From: Methanoculleus horonobensis
GTDB lineage: Archaea > Halobacteriota > Methanomicrobia > Methanomicrobiales > Methanoculleaceae
Assembly: GCF_001602375.1 (NCBI RefSeq)
Contig: NZ_BCNY01000011.1
Span: forward strand, 62,001-126,000
Direction: 5' to 3'
DNA: 64,000 nucleotides
A program made the translations under genes and the position numbers. This document shows positions 34,971 through 44,084 of this stretch, piece by piece; positions within the stretch are counted from its first letter, which is position 1, and each line of letters begins with the position of its first letter. Below the pieces are notes generated by a model. It was not told where the DNA came from. It searched no databases and saw only the letters and a program-made list of their open reading frames with translations.

Positions 34971-35288
34971 TCACGAATTACCGCCTTTCTTCAACTCCTC
35001 GATCATCTCCTCGACTTCTTCGTAGCCGTGCCGGTAGAACTCCTCTTCGCCGGGCTCAATCTCCCGGAGAAGCCGCAGAAACTCTCCCGCGTGCTCTTTC
35101 TCCTCGTCCGCGATATCGCGCATCACCTTCTGGACCAGCGGTTCGTCGGTCGATTCGGCGATCTGGTTGTAGAACTGGATCGCCTCGTACTCGGCGGCGA
35201 TCGAGAACCGGATCGTCCTGATGAGTTCCCCCCGGTCAAGTTTGCGCTCCATGCGGTTCCCGGAGAACGGTTGTGCAAATTCGGGCAT
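34971..35288 (-). CDS. Encapsulated-ferritin-like four-helix protein
   Basis: A 105-residue half-ferritin. ELIRTIRFSIAAEYEAIQFY gives the first iron-ligand Glu helix and DIADEEKEHAGEFLRLL gives the ExxH pair on the second helix. This layout matches encapsulin-cargo ferritins (EncFtn), which form ferroxidase sites by pairing two subunits. The C-terminus ends in ELKKGGNS, possibly a cargo tail. No encapsulin shell gene is in the window. The ATG at 35288 (MPEFAQPF) has GAGGT about 9 nt upstream and a TATA element (tctataaata on the minus strand) further up. Confidence 0.82.
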   Translation of the reverse strand: MPEFAQPFSGNRMERKLDRGELIRTIRFSIAAEYEAIQFYNQIAESTDEPLVQKVMRDIADEEKEHAGEFLRLLREIEPGEEEFYRHGYEEVEEMIEELKKGGNS

Positions 35289-35355
35289 CTCGAATGACCT
35301 CGGGGGGGTCATGGGAAGAGGCGTTATTTATAGATTGGGCAGGCTGGCGACCCTT

Positions 35356-37038
35356 TCACGCGACCTTCGCGATCCTCCCTTCCGGCTCCATCTCCACCGG
35401 TTTCGGAAGGGACTCCATATACGCGACCAGCGCATCGACGTCGTACGGGCCATTGACGATACCCGTCCCTTCTCTGAAGACGGTGTACTTATCGCCGCCA
35501 GCCGCAAGGAAGTCGACCATCGCCGCCGTGTACTCCTCGTTCGGATCGAGCGGGGTGCCGTTCACCCGGACCTCGACGATCCTGCGGCCCACGGGCTCTC
35601 TCTCGTCGAAGGTATACGCCAGCCCGGATACGGCGAGGTTGTGGGGCGGCAGCGGCGCCTCCCACTGCCGTTCCAGCGTGTCCCGGACTTCTTCTCCCGT
35701 CAGGGTCATCGAGAGCACGGTCGAGGAGAACGGCTGCACCGCATACAGGTCGCCCCAGGTGACGTTCCCCCCGGCGATATCCGCCCGGAGCGAGCCGGTG
35801 GTGACGAACGCGATATCGGCGCCCATCGCCGCCCGCTGGCCGTCGGCGACGAGGTTGCCGAGCGCGGATTCTCCGGCATCGGTCTGTACCCGCGTGATCT
35901 CTGCAGATGTGGTCGTTATGACCCGGGCGGCCAGCGGCCCGACCGCCTCTTTGCAGGACTCGAGCAGCGATTGGGCCTCCGGGTCGGGGCTGGTGCCGTT
36001 TTTGTACGCCGGGACGATCCGTGCCGACGTATGGGTGACCTCGCCGGTGAGGGGATCGATGACGATATCGACGTCGGCAAACGCCCTGCTGTAGCCGTAT
36101 GCCTGCGTCACCAGCACCGGGTTGCCGCCGGCGTTCTCCAGGTAGGCGTTGGTGAAGAGATGGGTGTGGCCCGAGAGGACGACGTCCACGTCCGCATCAA
36201 GGCCGGCGACGATCCCGGCGACCCTGCCGGTGACGTTCTCCCCCTCCCGGGTCGGGCCGTCGTAGGGCTCCTGCTCTCCGCCCTCGTGGAGGAGGACGAC
36301 GATAGCGTGCACCCCCTGCTGCTGGATCTCCGGGACGTAGCGGTTGATCGACCCGGCTTCGTCTTCGAAGCGGAACTCCTCGATGCTCGCCGCCTTCACG
36401 ATCGAGGGCGTCTCGACGGTCGTGGCGCCGATGAACGCTATCTTTACACCGCCGGCGTCGCGGATGGTGTAGGGAGCGGCAAGGAGGGTGCCGTTCGTCT
36501 TCCAGACCACGTTCGAGGAGATGTACTCCGCCGCCGCGCCCGGGTAGGGGTCTACCGGGCGGGTGAGAGCCGTCGTGCCGTTCCCGCCGCGAACCATCCG
36601 CAGCAGCTCGTCCGGGCCCCGGTCGAACTCGTGGTTGCCGAAGGTCGCGATCGTCCCCTGGCAGTCGTCCGCGAGACCGTTGAAGAAGAGCACGGCAGGT
36701 TCGTCCAGCAGCAGCCCGGACTCGGGCGGCGACGCCCCGACGACGTCTCCCGGGAGCGCGATGAACGTAGCCGCCTCGCCGGCATCCGCCATCGCGGATT
36801 TGAGGTACGCCGCAAGCACCGGTGCGCTCCCGGCCGGCTCGCCGTTGAGGTTCTGCCCGCCGGGGAGCTGCCCGTGGAAGTCGTTGACCGCGAGGATCCG
36901 AACATGCACCGGTTCGGGATCCGGCGAGAAGTATCCCGAGAGTGCGATGGGGGCGAGAGCGACGGCGAGAAGAACCAGTAACCCGATGATCGCCTGCCGC
37001 CGGGGCGATCCGGCGCTTGTGGGCGAACCGGCTGTCAT
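35356..37038 (-). CDS. Exported 5'-nucleotidase/2',3'-cyclic phosphodiesterase
   Basis: A 560-residue UshA-type enzyme. A transmembrane or signal segment (about 14-36) exports it. The metallophosphatase domain shows ILAVNDFHGQ (first metal ligands), LPGDVVGASP, TFGNHEFDRGPDELL and VVLSGHTHLFTN. The C-terminal nucleotidase domain (about 320-550) contains GNLVADGQRAAMGADIAF and the substrate-binding NGTPLDPNEEYTAAMVDFLAAGGDKY. It likely dephosphorylates nucleotides outside the membrane. A TATA element (tattta, plus 37058-37066) about 25 nt upstream suggests a leaderless mRNA. Confidence 0.93.
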   Translation of the reverse strand: MTAGSPTSAGSPRRQAIIGLLVLLAVALAPIALSGYFSPDPEPVHVRILAVNDFHGQLPGGQNLNGEPAGSAPVLAAYLKSAMADAGEAATFIALPGDVVGASPPESGLLLDEPAVLFFNGLADDCQGTIATFGNHEFDRGPDELLRMVRGGNGTTALTRPVDPYPGAAAEYISSNVVWKTNGTLLAAPYTIRDAGGVKIAFIGATTVETPSIVKAASIEEFRFEDEAGSINRYVPEIQQQGVHAIVVLLHEGGEQEPYDGPTREGENVTGRVAGIVAGLDADVDVVLSGHTHLFTNAYLENAGGNPVLVTQAYGYSRAFADVDIVIDPLTGEVTHTSARIVPAYKNGTSPDPEAQSLLESCKEAVGPLAARVITTTSAEITRVQTDAGESALGNLVADGQRAAMGADIAFVTTGSLRADIAGGNVTWGDLYAVQPFSSTVLSMTLTGEEVRDTLERQWEAPLPPHNLAVSGLAYTFDEREPVGRRIVEVRVNGTPLDPNEEYTAAMVDFLAAGGDKYTVFREGTGIVNGPYDVDALVAYMESLPKPVEMEPEGRIAKVA

Positions 37039-37170
37039 GAAAAGAGGTCTTGCCGGGCGGCATAAATACCAGCCGGAACCAACCCGGGTGGGAACGAAGA
37101 AACAGGGCGGTTATGTCGCCGGATTGGATCACACCCGATCCGGCGCGGCGGGTGCCGGCGAGGCGGCCGC

Positions 37171-37608
37171 TCAGCCGTCCCGGGGGAGGATCTTCTCGAC
37201 GGTGATCGTGTAGGTGATCGTCTCCCCGGCGAGCGGGTGGTTCGCGTCGACGGTGATATATTTCTCGTCCACGTCGAGGACGGTCACCAGGCAGGGTTTC
37301 CCCATCACCTCGACGCGGACGAACTCACCGACAACCGGTTCGTGGTCGAGTCTCAGGTTCGTGCGCTTTATCGTGACCACGAGTTTCTTCCGGAACTTCC
37401 CGTAGGCCTTCTCCGGGGGCAGCACCACGGTCACCGTCTCGCCCGGCTCTCTCCCGATCAGCGCCTCCTCGAAGAGGGGATTGATCTGGTTCGCCCCGAG
37501 GGTGACCCGGGCCGGTTCGCCCGAGCGGGTATCCTCGAAGACCTCGCCGTCGGGGCGGGTGCTGGTGAAGTGCAGGAGGAGGGTATCGCCGTCTGTTGCG
37601 GGTGCCAT
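37171..37608 (-). CDS. FKBP-type peptidyl-prolyl isomerase (SlyD-like)
   Basis: A 145-residue folding catalyst. The FKBP core GDTLLLHFTSTRPDGEVFEDTR and GREPGETVTVVLPPEKAYG is interrupted by the IF (insert-in-flap) chaperone domain (about 70-125) and closed by NHPLAGETITYTITVEKIL, the usual SlyD-type ending. The metal-binding His-rich tail of bacterial SlyD is absent. It is a cytosolic protein common in archaea. The gene is alone on its transcript. Confidence 0.92.
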   Translation of the reverse strand: MAPATDGDTLLLHFTSTRPDGEVFEDTRSGEPARVTLGANQINPLFEEALIGREPGETVTVVLPPEKAYGKFRKKLVVTIKRTNLRLDHEPVVGEFVRVEVMGKPCLVTVLDVDEKYITVDANHPLAGETITYTITVEKILPRDG

Positions 37609-37802
37609 AGGTGCCTGATCGGTTTGTCGGGCAGGGGTTTTAACTCATCGGGAATACAGCGGATCCCGGGCATCGCTCCCGGAAGGTTCACGCGCAGACG
37701 AACCTCCCATGGCCTTCTTCCGCCACGCTTACCAGACAATAGACCATCCCGGATCGGGATATGCGACGCACCGCTCAATAACTACGGGCACGGAGTGTTC
37801 GG

Positions 37803-38219
37803 CTATTCGAGCAGCCGTCCGTAACGATTATGATACGTCTTGCCGGGCTTAGGCCGGGTGAACTTAAGTCCGGTCCATACGTCGTCGATACGCAGGTTGA
37901 CGCTCTCGACCAGCCCGTGGCTGTAGCCGATTGCGATCACCGTTTTGATCTTGAGGTCTGTGCCTAACTGCCCGCCCCTCGGCCACGATATCCATAACCT
38001 GCCGCCAGGGGCGAGGTGCGCTTTTAGTTCCGCAACGTGCGCATCAAGTTCCGCCCGGCTTTTTACGAAGTAGTGTATGTAATCGAACGTGCCCTCCAGA
38101 GTGTCGGCTATAACAAGCGGGGGCAGATTCATTGCCGCCACCGCCTCCGGTGGCGCATCCAGGAAGAACGCCCTCATTCCTTCTTTAACACCCATCTTCT
38201 CCGAGACGAGTTCCGGCAT
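37803..38219 (-). CDS. DUF3052 family protein
   Basis: A 138-residue protein matching DUF3052: KMGVKEGMRAFFLDAPPEAV, FDYIHYFVKSRAELDAHVAELKAHLAPGGRLWISWPRG and SHGLVESVNLRIDDVWTGLKF. It resembles a methyltransferase-like fold without the SAM motif. The function is unknown. The ATG at 38219 (MPELVSEK) is where the family begins; the frame opens at 38249. Confidence 0.85.
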   Translation of the reverse strand: MPELVSEKMGVKEGMRAFFLDAPPEAVAAMNLPPLVIADTLEGTFDYIHYFVKSRAELDAHVAELKAHLAPGGRLWISWPRGGQLGTDLKIKTVIAIGYSHGLVESVNLRIDDVWTGLKFTRPKPGKTYHNRYGRLLE

Positions 38220-38381
38220 AGGTACGTCACCGTTCGTGCAGCATCTCAAGAATGTGAGTGCTATGCATCAGGCTTCACGTTCGATACACGGCCGGTATCC
38301 TCCGGCACCATGACAGATCAGATCGATTATGAGCGTAACCGTCCGGGATTACACTTAACAGTATCGCACAGGTGCAGTACT

Positions 38382-38392
38382 GCAAAACAAAA
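38382..38392 (-). terminator. T-rich terminator of tRNA-Thr
   Basis: Reading along the minus strand, TTTTTGTTTTG follows directly after the discriminator base of the tRNA, as expected for archaeal tRNA termination. Confidence 0.6.
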
Positions 38393-38465
<73 letters not shown>

Positions 38466-38495
38466 GTGACGCACCAATTATGTTAGAAGTCAACC

Positions 38496-38504
38496 CTATA
38501 AAAG
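38496..38504 (-). promoter_or_regulatory. TATA box of tRNA-Thr
   Basis: On the minus strand the sequence CTTTTATAG centres about 34 nt before the tRNA 5' end at 38465. Confidence 0.6.
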
Positions 38505-38545
38505 GTTACGGCCGAAACCGGGGAAGGAACCGGGCAGGACCGCTC

Positions 38546-39277
38546 TTATTCGCCCTGGTCGGCGGCGCCGATCGTCTCCAGCGCGGATATGCTGGCGGTC
38601 ACCCCTTCGAAGGTCTCCACCTCGACGATGGGGGTGGCGCCGCTCCTCCGCACGGCCTTCATCACGGCCGAAAAGTCGATCGTCCCGTCCCCGACCGGCG
38701 AATGCGTATCTCCGGTGCCGTCGTTGTCGTGCAGGTGGAAGTGCGCCGCCGGGTGGGCGAGGAAGCAGTCCAGGCACCCGTTCAGGTTCGCGTGGCCGAC
38801 ATCGAGCGCGAACCCGATCCCATCGATGAGCGGCAGGTCGTCGCAGGAGCGCAGGAAGAAGTACTCCCAGTTCCCCATGTTCTCGACAACGAACGTGACC
38901 GAGAGGTCATCGGCCGCCCGGGTCAGTTCCGAGAGCGACCGGCGGAACCGCTCCACCGCCGGCTCCCGCTCCTCGACCCACGCATAGTAGCCCGGGTGGA
39001 TGACCACGCCCGCCCCGGCCTCGGCGGCGACGGCGAAGGTCTGCGTCAGAACCTCGACGCTTGCCCGCCGGATCGGCTCGAGGAGGCTTGCGATGTTGAC
39101 CCCCCGGGCCGGTGCGTGAATGAAGTAACGGTACGAGTAACTCTCGAGCGGTTCCGCGCTCTTCAGGTAGTGCAGCCCGTCGTCCATCACCTCCACGCAA
39201 TCGGTGATGGGAGCGAGTTTCTCAAGCGCGCAAGAGAGCGGCTCGTGATGAAGGCAGTAGGTGGAGACGCCGAACAT
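38546..39277 (-). CDS. Xylose-isomerase-like TIM barrel (sugar phosphate isomerase/epimerase)
   Basis: A 243-residue AP-endonuclease-2/xylose-isomerase-like barrel. MFGVSTYCLHHEPL is the first strand, FIHAPARGVNIAS, VVIHPGYYAW and VVENMGNWEYFF supply metal ligands, and IGFALDVGHANLNGC with HFHLHDNDGTGDTHSPVGDG completes the metal centre. It may isomerise a sugar or cut DNA; the family cannot be resolved further. The ATG at 39277 lies about 27-35 nt downstream of a TATTTATCG element, suggesting a leaderless mRNA, so the longer frame to 39418 is rejected. Confidence 0.85.
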   Translation of the reverse strand: MFGVSTYCLHHEPLSCALEKLAPITDCVEVMDDGLHYLKSAEPLESYSYRYFIHAPARGVNIASLLEPIRRASVEVLTQTFAVAAEAGAGVVIHPGYYAWVEEREPAVERFRRSLSELTRAADDLSVTFVVENMGNWEYFFLRSCDDLPLIDGIGFALDVGHANLNGCLDCFLAHPAAHFHLHDNDGTGDTHSPVGDGTIDFSAVMKAVRRSGATPIVEVETFEGVTASISALETIGAADQGE

Positions 39278-39468
39278 ACAGAATGTTCCGGCCGGGACGA
39301 TAAATAGGTTCGGAACAGGGAACCTCCCGTCGACCACCGTCTCATCCCCTGATCGAACCGGATCGCCCCGTCCGGCCGCGCCGTCCGTGCCCGGCACGGG
39401 GCAGCCTTCCGGCGTCAAAAAAGACCAATCCGCATGGTTTATACAATCAACACCACATATGAATAATC

Positions 39469-40647
39469 ATGGCTGACGGCTTCGTCCCGGAGGTTGTCGT
39501 CTCGAACCGGCTTGAAAAAGCAAAGGCCGAGATCTTCTCCTACATAGACTCCAATGCCAAAGCCATCGACGAGAACTTCCCCGTCTTCTTCGGGAACGTC
39601 GTCACGCTCCTCGACCGTGCGGGTGCCCCCATCACCGACGCGATCTACGACGAGTTCATCGACGCAATCGTCTTCCGGGTCTTCGAGGTCAGCAACCGGG
39701 CCGGGGACGTGAAGTTCCTCAGCCGTGCCTGCGAGATCGCCTGCGGGATGAAGCGCAAGAAGGAGCGCAAAGCAGGCGTCCACCTTGCCGCCGCCGTCAA
39801 ACTGATGAAGATAGGGATGCCGCTTGCGGCGACCGTCTTCCTCCAGCCCTACCGCAAGCACGACGCCGCCGTCGGGTGCTGGTACGCCTACTGCTACTAC
39901 GTACTCTATAAAGAGGGGTCGGCCGAACCCGGCTACTCCGCCGTCGAACGGTGGAACTACCTGAAGGCCGCGCGCCAGTATATGGAGGAACTCGGGCAGT
40001 TGCGGCCGGGGCTGCAGCGGCTGGTCCGGGGCGAACTCGAGCAGGACAGGTGGCTTGCCGAGCCGTTCTGGGTGATGCTCTTCCTTGCGACCGAATGGAT
40101 CCCCGACAACCGCTGGTTCCTGGAGATCGGGATCACGCAGAGCAAACAGGAGAAGAACGACGTAGCCCTGGTCAAGATGCTCCAGATCGGCCTCATCCGG
40201 TTCCCCGACGAGATGTTCTTCTACCGGGAAGCCTACCACCTCAAGTTCGAGCAGGGCGACCTCGCCGATGCCATGGGCCTCATCCGCGACCTGCTGCAGA
40301 GGTTCCCCGATGATCCCGAACCGGTCTACTACGGCCTCCGGACAGCCCTTTACCTCCCCCAGGAGGGAGAGTTCAACAGGTTCCGCAAAGCAGCCGAACA
40401 GGTGAAGATGCCGGGCCACGTCCTCTGCCTCATCGACTACACCTACGCCTTCCTCCGGGGGAAGCGGGGGCAGGCGTCCCTCTGCCTCGACGAGTTCCGC
40501 AGGAAATACCCTTCGTTGAACTACTACTCCGATATGCTCCGGTTCGTCACCGCCGACGTCCCCGCGACCGAGCGGGGCGTCAACGCGGCGGTCTTCACCT
40601 CGGTCGATCATTTCTGCAAGAAGATGCTCAAGATCGGCGACGCCTGA
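39469..40647 (+). CDS. TPR-like helical solenoid protein, unknown
   Basis: A 392-residue soluble protein composed of helical hairpins, with many aromatic-rich repeat-like segments such as YLKAARQYMEELGQL, MLQIGLIRFPDEMFFYREAYHLKFEQGDLADAM and IRDLLQRFPDDPEPVYYGL. These resemble tetratricopeptide repeats (about residues 180-320). No catalytic motif is seen, so it is probably a protein-protein scaffold. It ends 56 nt before the radical SAM gene on the same strand, suggesting an operon. Confidence 0.78.
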   Translation: MADGFVPEVVVSNRLEKAKAEIFSYIDSNAKAIDENFPVFFGNVVTLLDRAGAPITDAIYDEFIDAIVFRVFEVSNRAGDVKFLSRACEIACGMKRKKERKAGVHLAAAVKLMKIGMPLAATVFLQPYRKHDAAVGCWYAYCYYVLYKEGSAEPGYSAVERWNYLKAARQYMEELGQLRPGLQRLVRGELEQDRWLAEPFWVMLFLATEWIPDNRWFLEIGITQSKQEKNDVALVKMLQIGLIRFPDEMFFYREAYHLKFEQGDLADAMGLIRDLLQRFPDDPEPVYYGLRTALYLPQEGEFNRFRKAAEQVKMPGHVLCLIDYTYAFLRGKRGQASLCLDEFRRKYPSLNYYSDMLRFVTADVPATERGVNAAVFTSVDHFCKKMLKIGDA

Positions 40648-40703
40648 GGGTGCCGCGATGAGCAGCCTGATAGTCGATCGTGCCGGATAATAGTGAGGAC
40701 ATC

Positions 40704-41630
40704 ATGGCATACCGTCACCTCTTCGGCCCGGTTCCCTCCCGGCGGCTGGGCATATCGCTCGGGATCGACCTGGTGCCGCACAAGACCTGCTCCTTCGACT
40801 GCATCTACTGCGAGTGCGGGCGGACGACCGATCTTACCTGCGAGCGGCGCGAATACGTCCCGACCGGCCGGGTCATCGCGGAGCTCGACGACTTCCTCGC
40901 GAAGGGGCCCGACCTCGACTACATCACGTTCGCCGGGTCGGGAGAGCCGACGCTTCACACGGGCATCGGCGAGATCATCGCCTTCATCAAAGACCGGTAT
41001 CCCCGCTACCGGGTCGCGGTGCTGACCAACAGCGCGCTCTTCACCGACCCGGATGTCCGGGCGGCCCTCATGTGGGCCGACCTCGTGGTGCCGTCGCTCG
41101 ACGCCGTCTCCGAAGAGGTCTTTATAAAGATCAACCGCCCCTCTCCCGGCATCACCGCGGAGCGGGTGCTTAAGGGGCTGCTCGACTTCGCCCGGGAGTT
41201 TTCCGGCGAGATCCGGCTCGAGATCTTCATTGTCCCGGACATCAACGACACCGAGGAAGAACTCCGGCTCCTCCAGGAAGCCGTCGCGGCAATCCGTCCC
41301 GACCGCGTCCAGATAAACACCCTCGACCGCCCCGGCACCGATATCCGGGTGAGGCCGGCCTCCATCGGGGCGCTCGAGCGGATCGCAGCGATGCTCGGCG
41401 GGGAGGTGATCGGGGCGGCCTGCACGGAGAGAGCGCTGCCGCCGGAGAGCGAGGATGTCGCAGAGACGATCCTCGCGACCATCCGGCGGAGGCCCTGCAC
41501 GCCCACAGATCTCGCGGCACTCCTCGGCATCAGACCGGCCGAGGTCGCGAAACACCTCAGGGTTCTCGAGTCCGGCGGGCAGATCGAGCCGGTGCAGGAA
41601 AAAAGAGGGGTATTTTACCGGGCGACCTGA
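40704..41630 (+). CDS. Radical SAM protein with C-terminal winged-helix domain
   Basis: A 308-residue protein. CSFDCIYCECG is the radical SAM CxxxCxxC cluster-binding motif, near residue 28. PVPSRRLGISLGIDLVPHKT and ITFAGSGEPTLH match the COG0731-like archaeal branch related to wyosine enzymes. The last 60 residues (RRRPCTPTDLAALLGIRPAEVAKHLRVLESGGQIEPV) are a winged-helix fold, so it may bind nucleic acid. The start at 40704 is preceded by GTGAGGAC. The role is unknown. Its stop codon abuts the end of the convergent MscS gene. Confidence 0.85.
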   Translation: MAYRHLFGPVPSRRLGISLGIDLVPHKTCSFDCIYCECGRTTDLTCERREYVPTGRVIAELDDFLAKGPDLDYITFAGSGEPTLHTGIGEIIAFIKDRYPRYRVAVLTNSALFTDPDVRAALMWADLVVPSLDAVSEEVFIKINRPSPGITAERVLKGLLDFAREFSGEIRLEIFIVPDINDTEEELRLLQEAVAAIRPDRVQINTLDRPGTDIRVRPASIGALERIAAMLGGEVIGAACTERALPPESEDVAETILATIRRRPCTPTDLAALLGIRPAEVAKHLRVLESGGQIEPVQEKRGVFYRAT

Positions 41631-42667
41631 TCAGCCCCGCAGGTGAACGTCCATCTGCGGGAACGGTATCTCGATCCCTTCTTCCGCAAACCGCTCGTAG
41701 ACGCGCGTGTTCACGTAGTCCTGGACGTCCCAGGTCAGGTTGAAGGCTTTTGCCCAGAGGACGAGCATGAAGTCCAGGCTCGATGCTCCGAACTCGAGGA
41801 AGTAGGCGGACGGCGCAGGGTCGGAGAGGACGTACTCCGACCGTGCCGCGGCCTCGCACCCGATATCGATGAGGATCTCTTTCACGCGCTTGATATCGCT
41901 GCCGTAGGCAGCCGAGATCGGGATCTTGATCTTCAACTTGACGTCCGGCAGGGCGTAGTTGACGATGACGCTGCTCGATACCTTCGAGTTCGGAAGGGTG
42001 ACCATCTGGTAGTCCAGCGTCTTGATCCTGGTGCTCCGGGGCCGATGCTGATCACGTCTCCGAGGAACTCGTCGATCTTGATCCGGTCGCCGACCGCGAA
42101 CGGCTTGTCCACCAGGATGACCGCGCCCCCGAAGAAGTTGGAGACGATGTCCTGGGCAGCGAGCGCCACCGCCAGGCCGGCGAGCCCGGCACCGGCGACG
42201 AGCGGCGTGATGTTCACCTCGAGCATCTGGAGCACCATGAGGATGGCGATGAACCAGATGATGTAGCGTGCCGAGACCTCGAGCACCCGGATGATCCGGT
42301 CGTCGAGGTCGGTCTCGGTCTGCGACGCCATCCACCTGCCGTAGAGGTTGATGAAGTTGTAGATGAACGAAGAGATCACCCACGCCGCGATGAGTATCGC
42401 CGCCGCGGCGAAGTATTTCTCCGAAACGAGCCATGCGTACTCCCCGAGAAGGGCCGCGGGGTCGATGATGAACGTTACGGAGATCCAGACGGAACCCGCG
42501 ATTATGGCAATGGCCAGGGGTTTGTCGAGCGAATAGAGCACGATGTCGTCGAGTTTTGATTCCGTGAGGTCGGCCCGCTTTTGCAGCCACCGGAAGACCT
42601 CGTGAACGATGAACGCTGCGATGATTCCGCAGAGGACGACCGCGCTTCCGTACATGATGCTGTTCAT
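41631..42667 (-). pseudogene. MscS-family mechanosensitive channel, frameshifted
   Basis: A small-conductance channel of about 345 residues, split by a frameshift. The first frame (ATG 42667, MNSIMYGSA) encodes three to four membrane helices, the pore helix GAGLAGLAVALAAQDIVSNFFGG and the beta-domain start IKIDEFLGDVISIGP. At a CCCC run (about 42037-42043) one base is missing. The next frame continues STRIKTLDYQMVTLPNSKVSSS, the conserved MscS beta domain, to a normal C-terminus at 41631. It may be a sequencing error, a real null allele or phase-variable. A TATA element (ttatattcc) lies 25-30 nt upstream. Confidence 0.85.
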
Positions 42668-42713
42668 TCCGGTACTAATATGTGCTGTCAGTGGAATATA
42701 AGTGTGATAATTC
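42668..42713. promoter_or_regulatory. Compact divergent promoter of mscS-like gene and hypD
   Basis: Only 46 nt separate the two starts. The AT-rich aatataagtgtgataa serves TATA-like sequences in both directions: ttatattcc on the minus strand and ggaatataag on the plus strand. Confidence 0.5.
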
Positions 42714-43745
42714 ATGGCGGTAGGTAAGGAGATCCTGGATACGCTTCACGCTCTCGTGGACAGGGATATCACGCTCATGCACATCTGCGGCACCCACGAG
42801 GCGGCAATAGCCCGCGCCGGGCTCAGGAGCGTCCTTCCCGAGCGGCTCAAGATCGTGATGGGGCCGGGATGCCCGGTCTGCATCACGCCCCAGGGCGAGA
42901 TCGACGCTGCGCTCGACCTGGTGGAGCGCGACTGCACCATCGCCACCTACGGCGACCTGCTGCGGGTTCCCGGGACGAAGGGATCGCTCGAGTCGAGCGG
43001 CGGGGACGTCCGGGTGGTGCAGGGCATCCACAAGGCGGCGGAGATCGCCCGGAGGGAACCCGACCGGGAGGTCGTCTTCATATCGGTCGGGTTCGAGACG
43101 ACCGCACCGACGGTCGCCGCCACGATCCTCTCCCGCCCGCCGGAGAACTTCTCTATCCTCTCGTGCCACCGGCTCGTCCCGCCCGCGATGGCATGGCTCC
43201 TCGGCCAGGGGGAGGCGTCGCTCGACGGGTTCCTCCTCCCGGGGCACGTCTGCGCGGTGATGGGCTACGAGGAGTACGAGCGGTTCCCCGTCCCGCAGGT
43301 CGTCGCGGGGTTCGAGCCCGAGGACATCCTTCTCGCCCTCTTGATGGCGGTCAGGCAGGTTCGCGAAGGCGCGCACCGGGTCGAGAACGCCTACCCGCGC
43401 GTGGTCACCCGGGAGGGGAACGTCAAGGCGAAACGCCTGATGTACGAGGTCTTCGAGCCGTACGACGTCGAGTGGCGCGGATTCCCGGTGATCCCGGCCT
43501 CCGGCCTCCGACTGAAGCCGGAGTTCGAGGGCTACGACGCGCAGAAGAAGTTCGATATCGAGATCCGGCACGTGGACAAGCATTCCGCCTGTATCTGCGA
43601 CAAAGTGCTGCGCGGCATCGCCCGGCCGTCCGACTGCAAGCTCTTCGGGAAGGTCTGCACCCCGCGCACCCCTGTGGGCCCCTGCATGGTCAGCCACGAA
43701 GGGGCGTGCAAGATCTGGCATCTCTACGAATCGCGGAGGGCATGA
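42714..43745 (+). CDS. hypD: [NiFe]-hydrogenase maturation protein HypD
   Basis: A 343-residue Fe-S protein. With HypC and HypE it assembles the Fe(CN)2CO unit of [NiFe] hydrogenases. HICGTHEAA near residue 25 and GPGCPVC (C53, C56) form part of the active site. A C-terminal group of Cys residues (HSACICDKVLRGIARPSDC, GKVCTPRTPVGPC, GACKIW) binds the 4Fe-4S cluster. The length is slightly short of bacterial HypD but complete. No other hyp gene is adjacent. Its presence fits a hydrogenotrophic methanogen. Confidence 0.95.
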   Translation: MAVGKEILDTLHALVDRDITLMHICGTHEAAIARAGLRSVLPERLKIVMGPGCPVCITPQGEIDAALDLVERDCTIATYGDLLRVPGTKGSLESSGGDVRVVQGIHKAAEIARREPDREVVFISVGFETTAPTVAATILSRPPENFSILSCHRLVPPAMAWLLGQGEASLDGFLLPGHVCAVMGYEEYERFPVPQVVAGFEPEDILLALLMAVRQVREGAHRVENAYPRVVTREGNVKAKRLMYEVFEPYDVEWRGFPVIPASGLRLKPEFEGYDAQKKFDIEIRHVDKHSACICDKVLRGIARPSDCKLFGKVCTPRTPVGPCMVSHEGACKIWHLYESRRA

Positions 43746-43765
43746 AACCCTCCTCTCCGCTGGCC

Positions 43766-43772
43766 TTTTATA
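43766..43772 (+). promoter_or_regulatory. TATA box of tRNA-Arg
   Basis: The sequence TTTTATA centres about 28 nt before the tRNA 5' end and lies just past the hypD stop codon. Confidence 0.6.
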
Positions 43773-43797
43773 CCATACACGACAACATAATATGGCA

Positions 43798-43869
43798 GTC
43801 TCGGTAGGGTAGTGGATATCCTGAAAGCCTCCGGAGCTTTCGACCCGGGTTCGAATCCCGGCCGGGGCG
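43798..43869 (+). tRNA. tRNA-Arg(CCG)
   Basis: A 72-nt gene. The acceptor arms GTCTCGG/CCGGGGC pair with two G-U wobbles. The anticodon stem AAAGC/GCTTT encloses loop CTCCGGA, giving anticodon CCG, which reads CGG. The T arm is CCGGG-TTCGAAT-CCCGG. CCA is not encoded. A TATA box at 43766-43772 and a T-rich tract after 43870 delimit the unit. A restriction-modification pair follows 215 nt downstream. Confidence 0.93.
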
Positions 43870-44084
43870 TTTCTTGTTTTTGTTCAAGTTGTGAAACCCC
43901 TGTTTCCAAAACGGCTTTTTCCGGGTATAAACAGACGTCCGATTCCAGAAAATAGTCGCGGGGAGAAGAACACCAATACTTGAGCGGGCACTCACCGTAC
44001 TCCATCCGCTGTCCCGGATCACTATGTATTTGTGAAGTCGTCGCCAATACTACCAAACCACGAAACCATATTGCAGGACAGCAC
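43870..44084. other. Terminator and spacer between tRNA-Arg and methyltransferase
   Basis: A T-rich stretch (tttcttgtttttg) ends the tRNA. Further on are a small hairpin (GAAAC...GTTTC) and TATA-like sequences (gggtataaacag near 43925-43936 and tatgtatttgtg near 44023-44034). No second copy of the tRNA 3' end was found by eye, so no attachment site is called. Confidence 0.45.
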
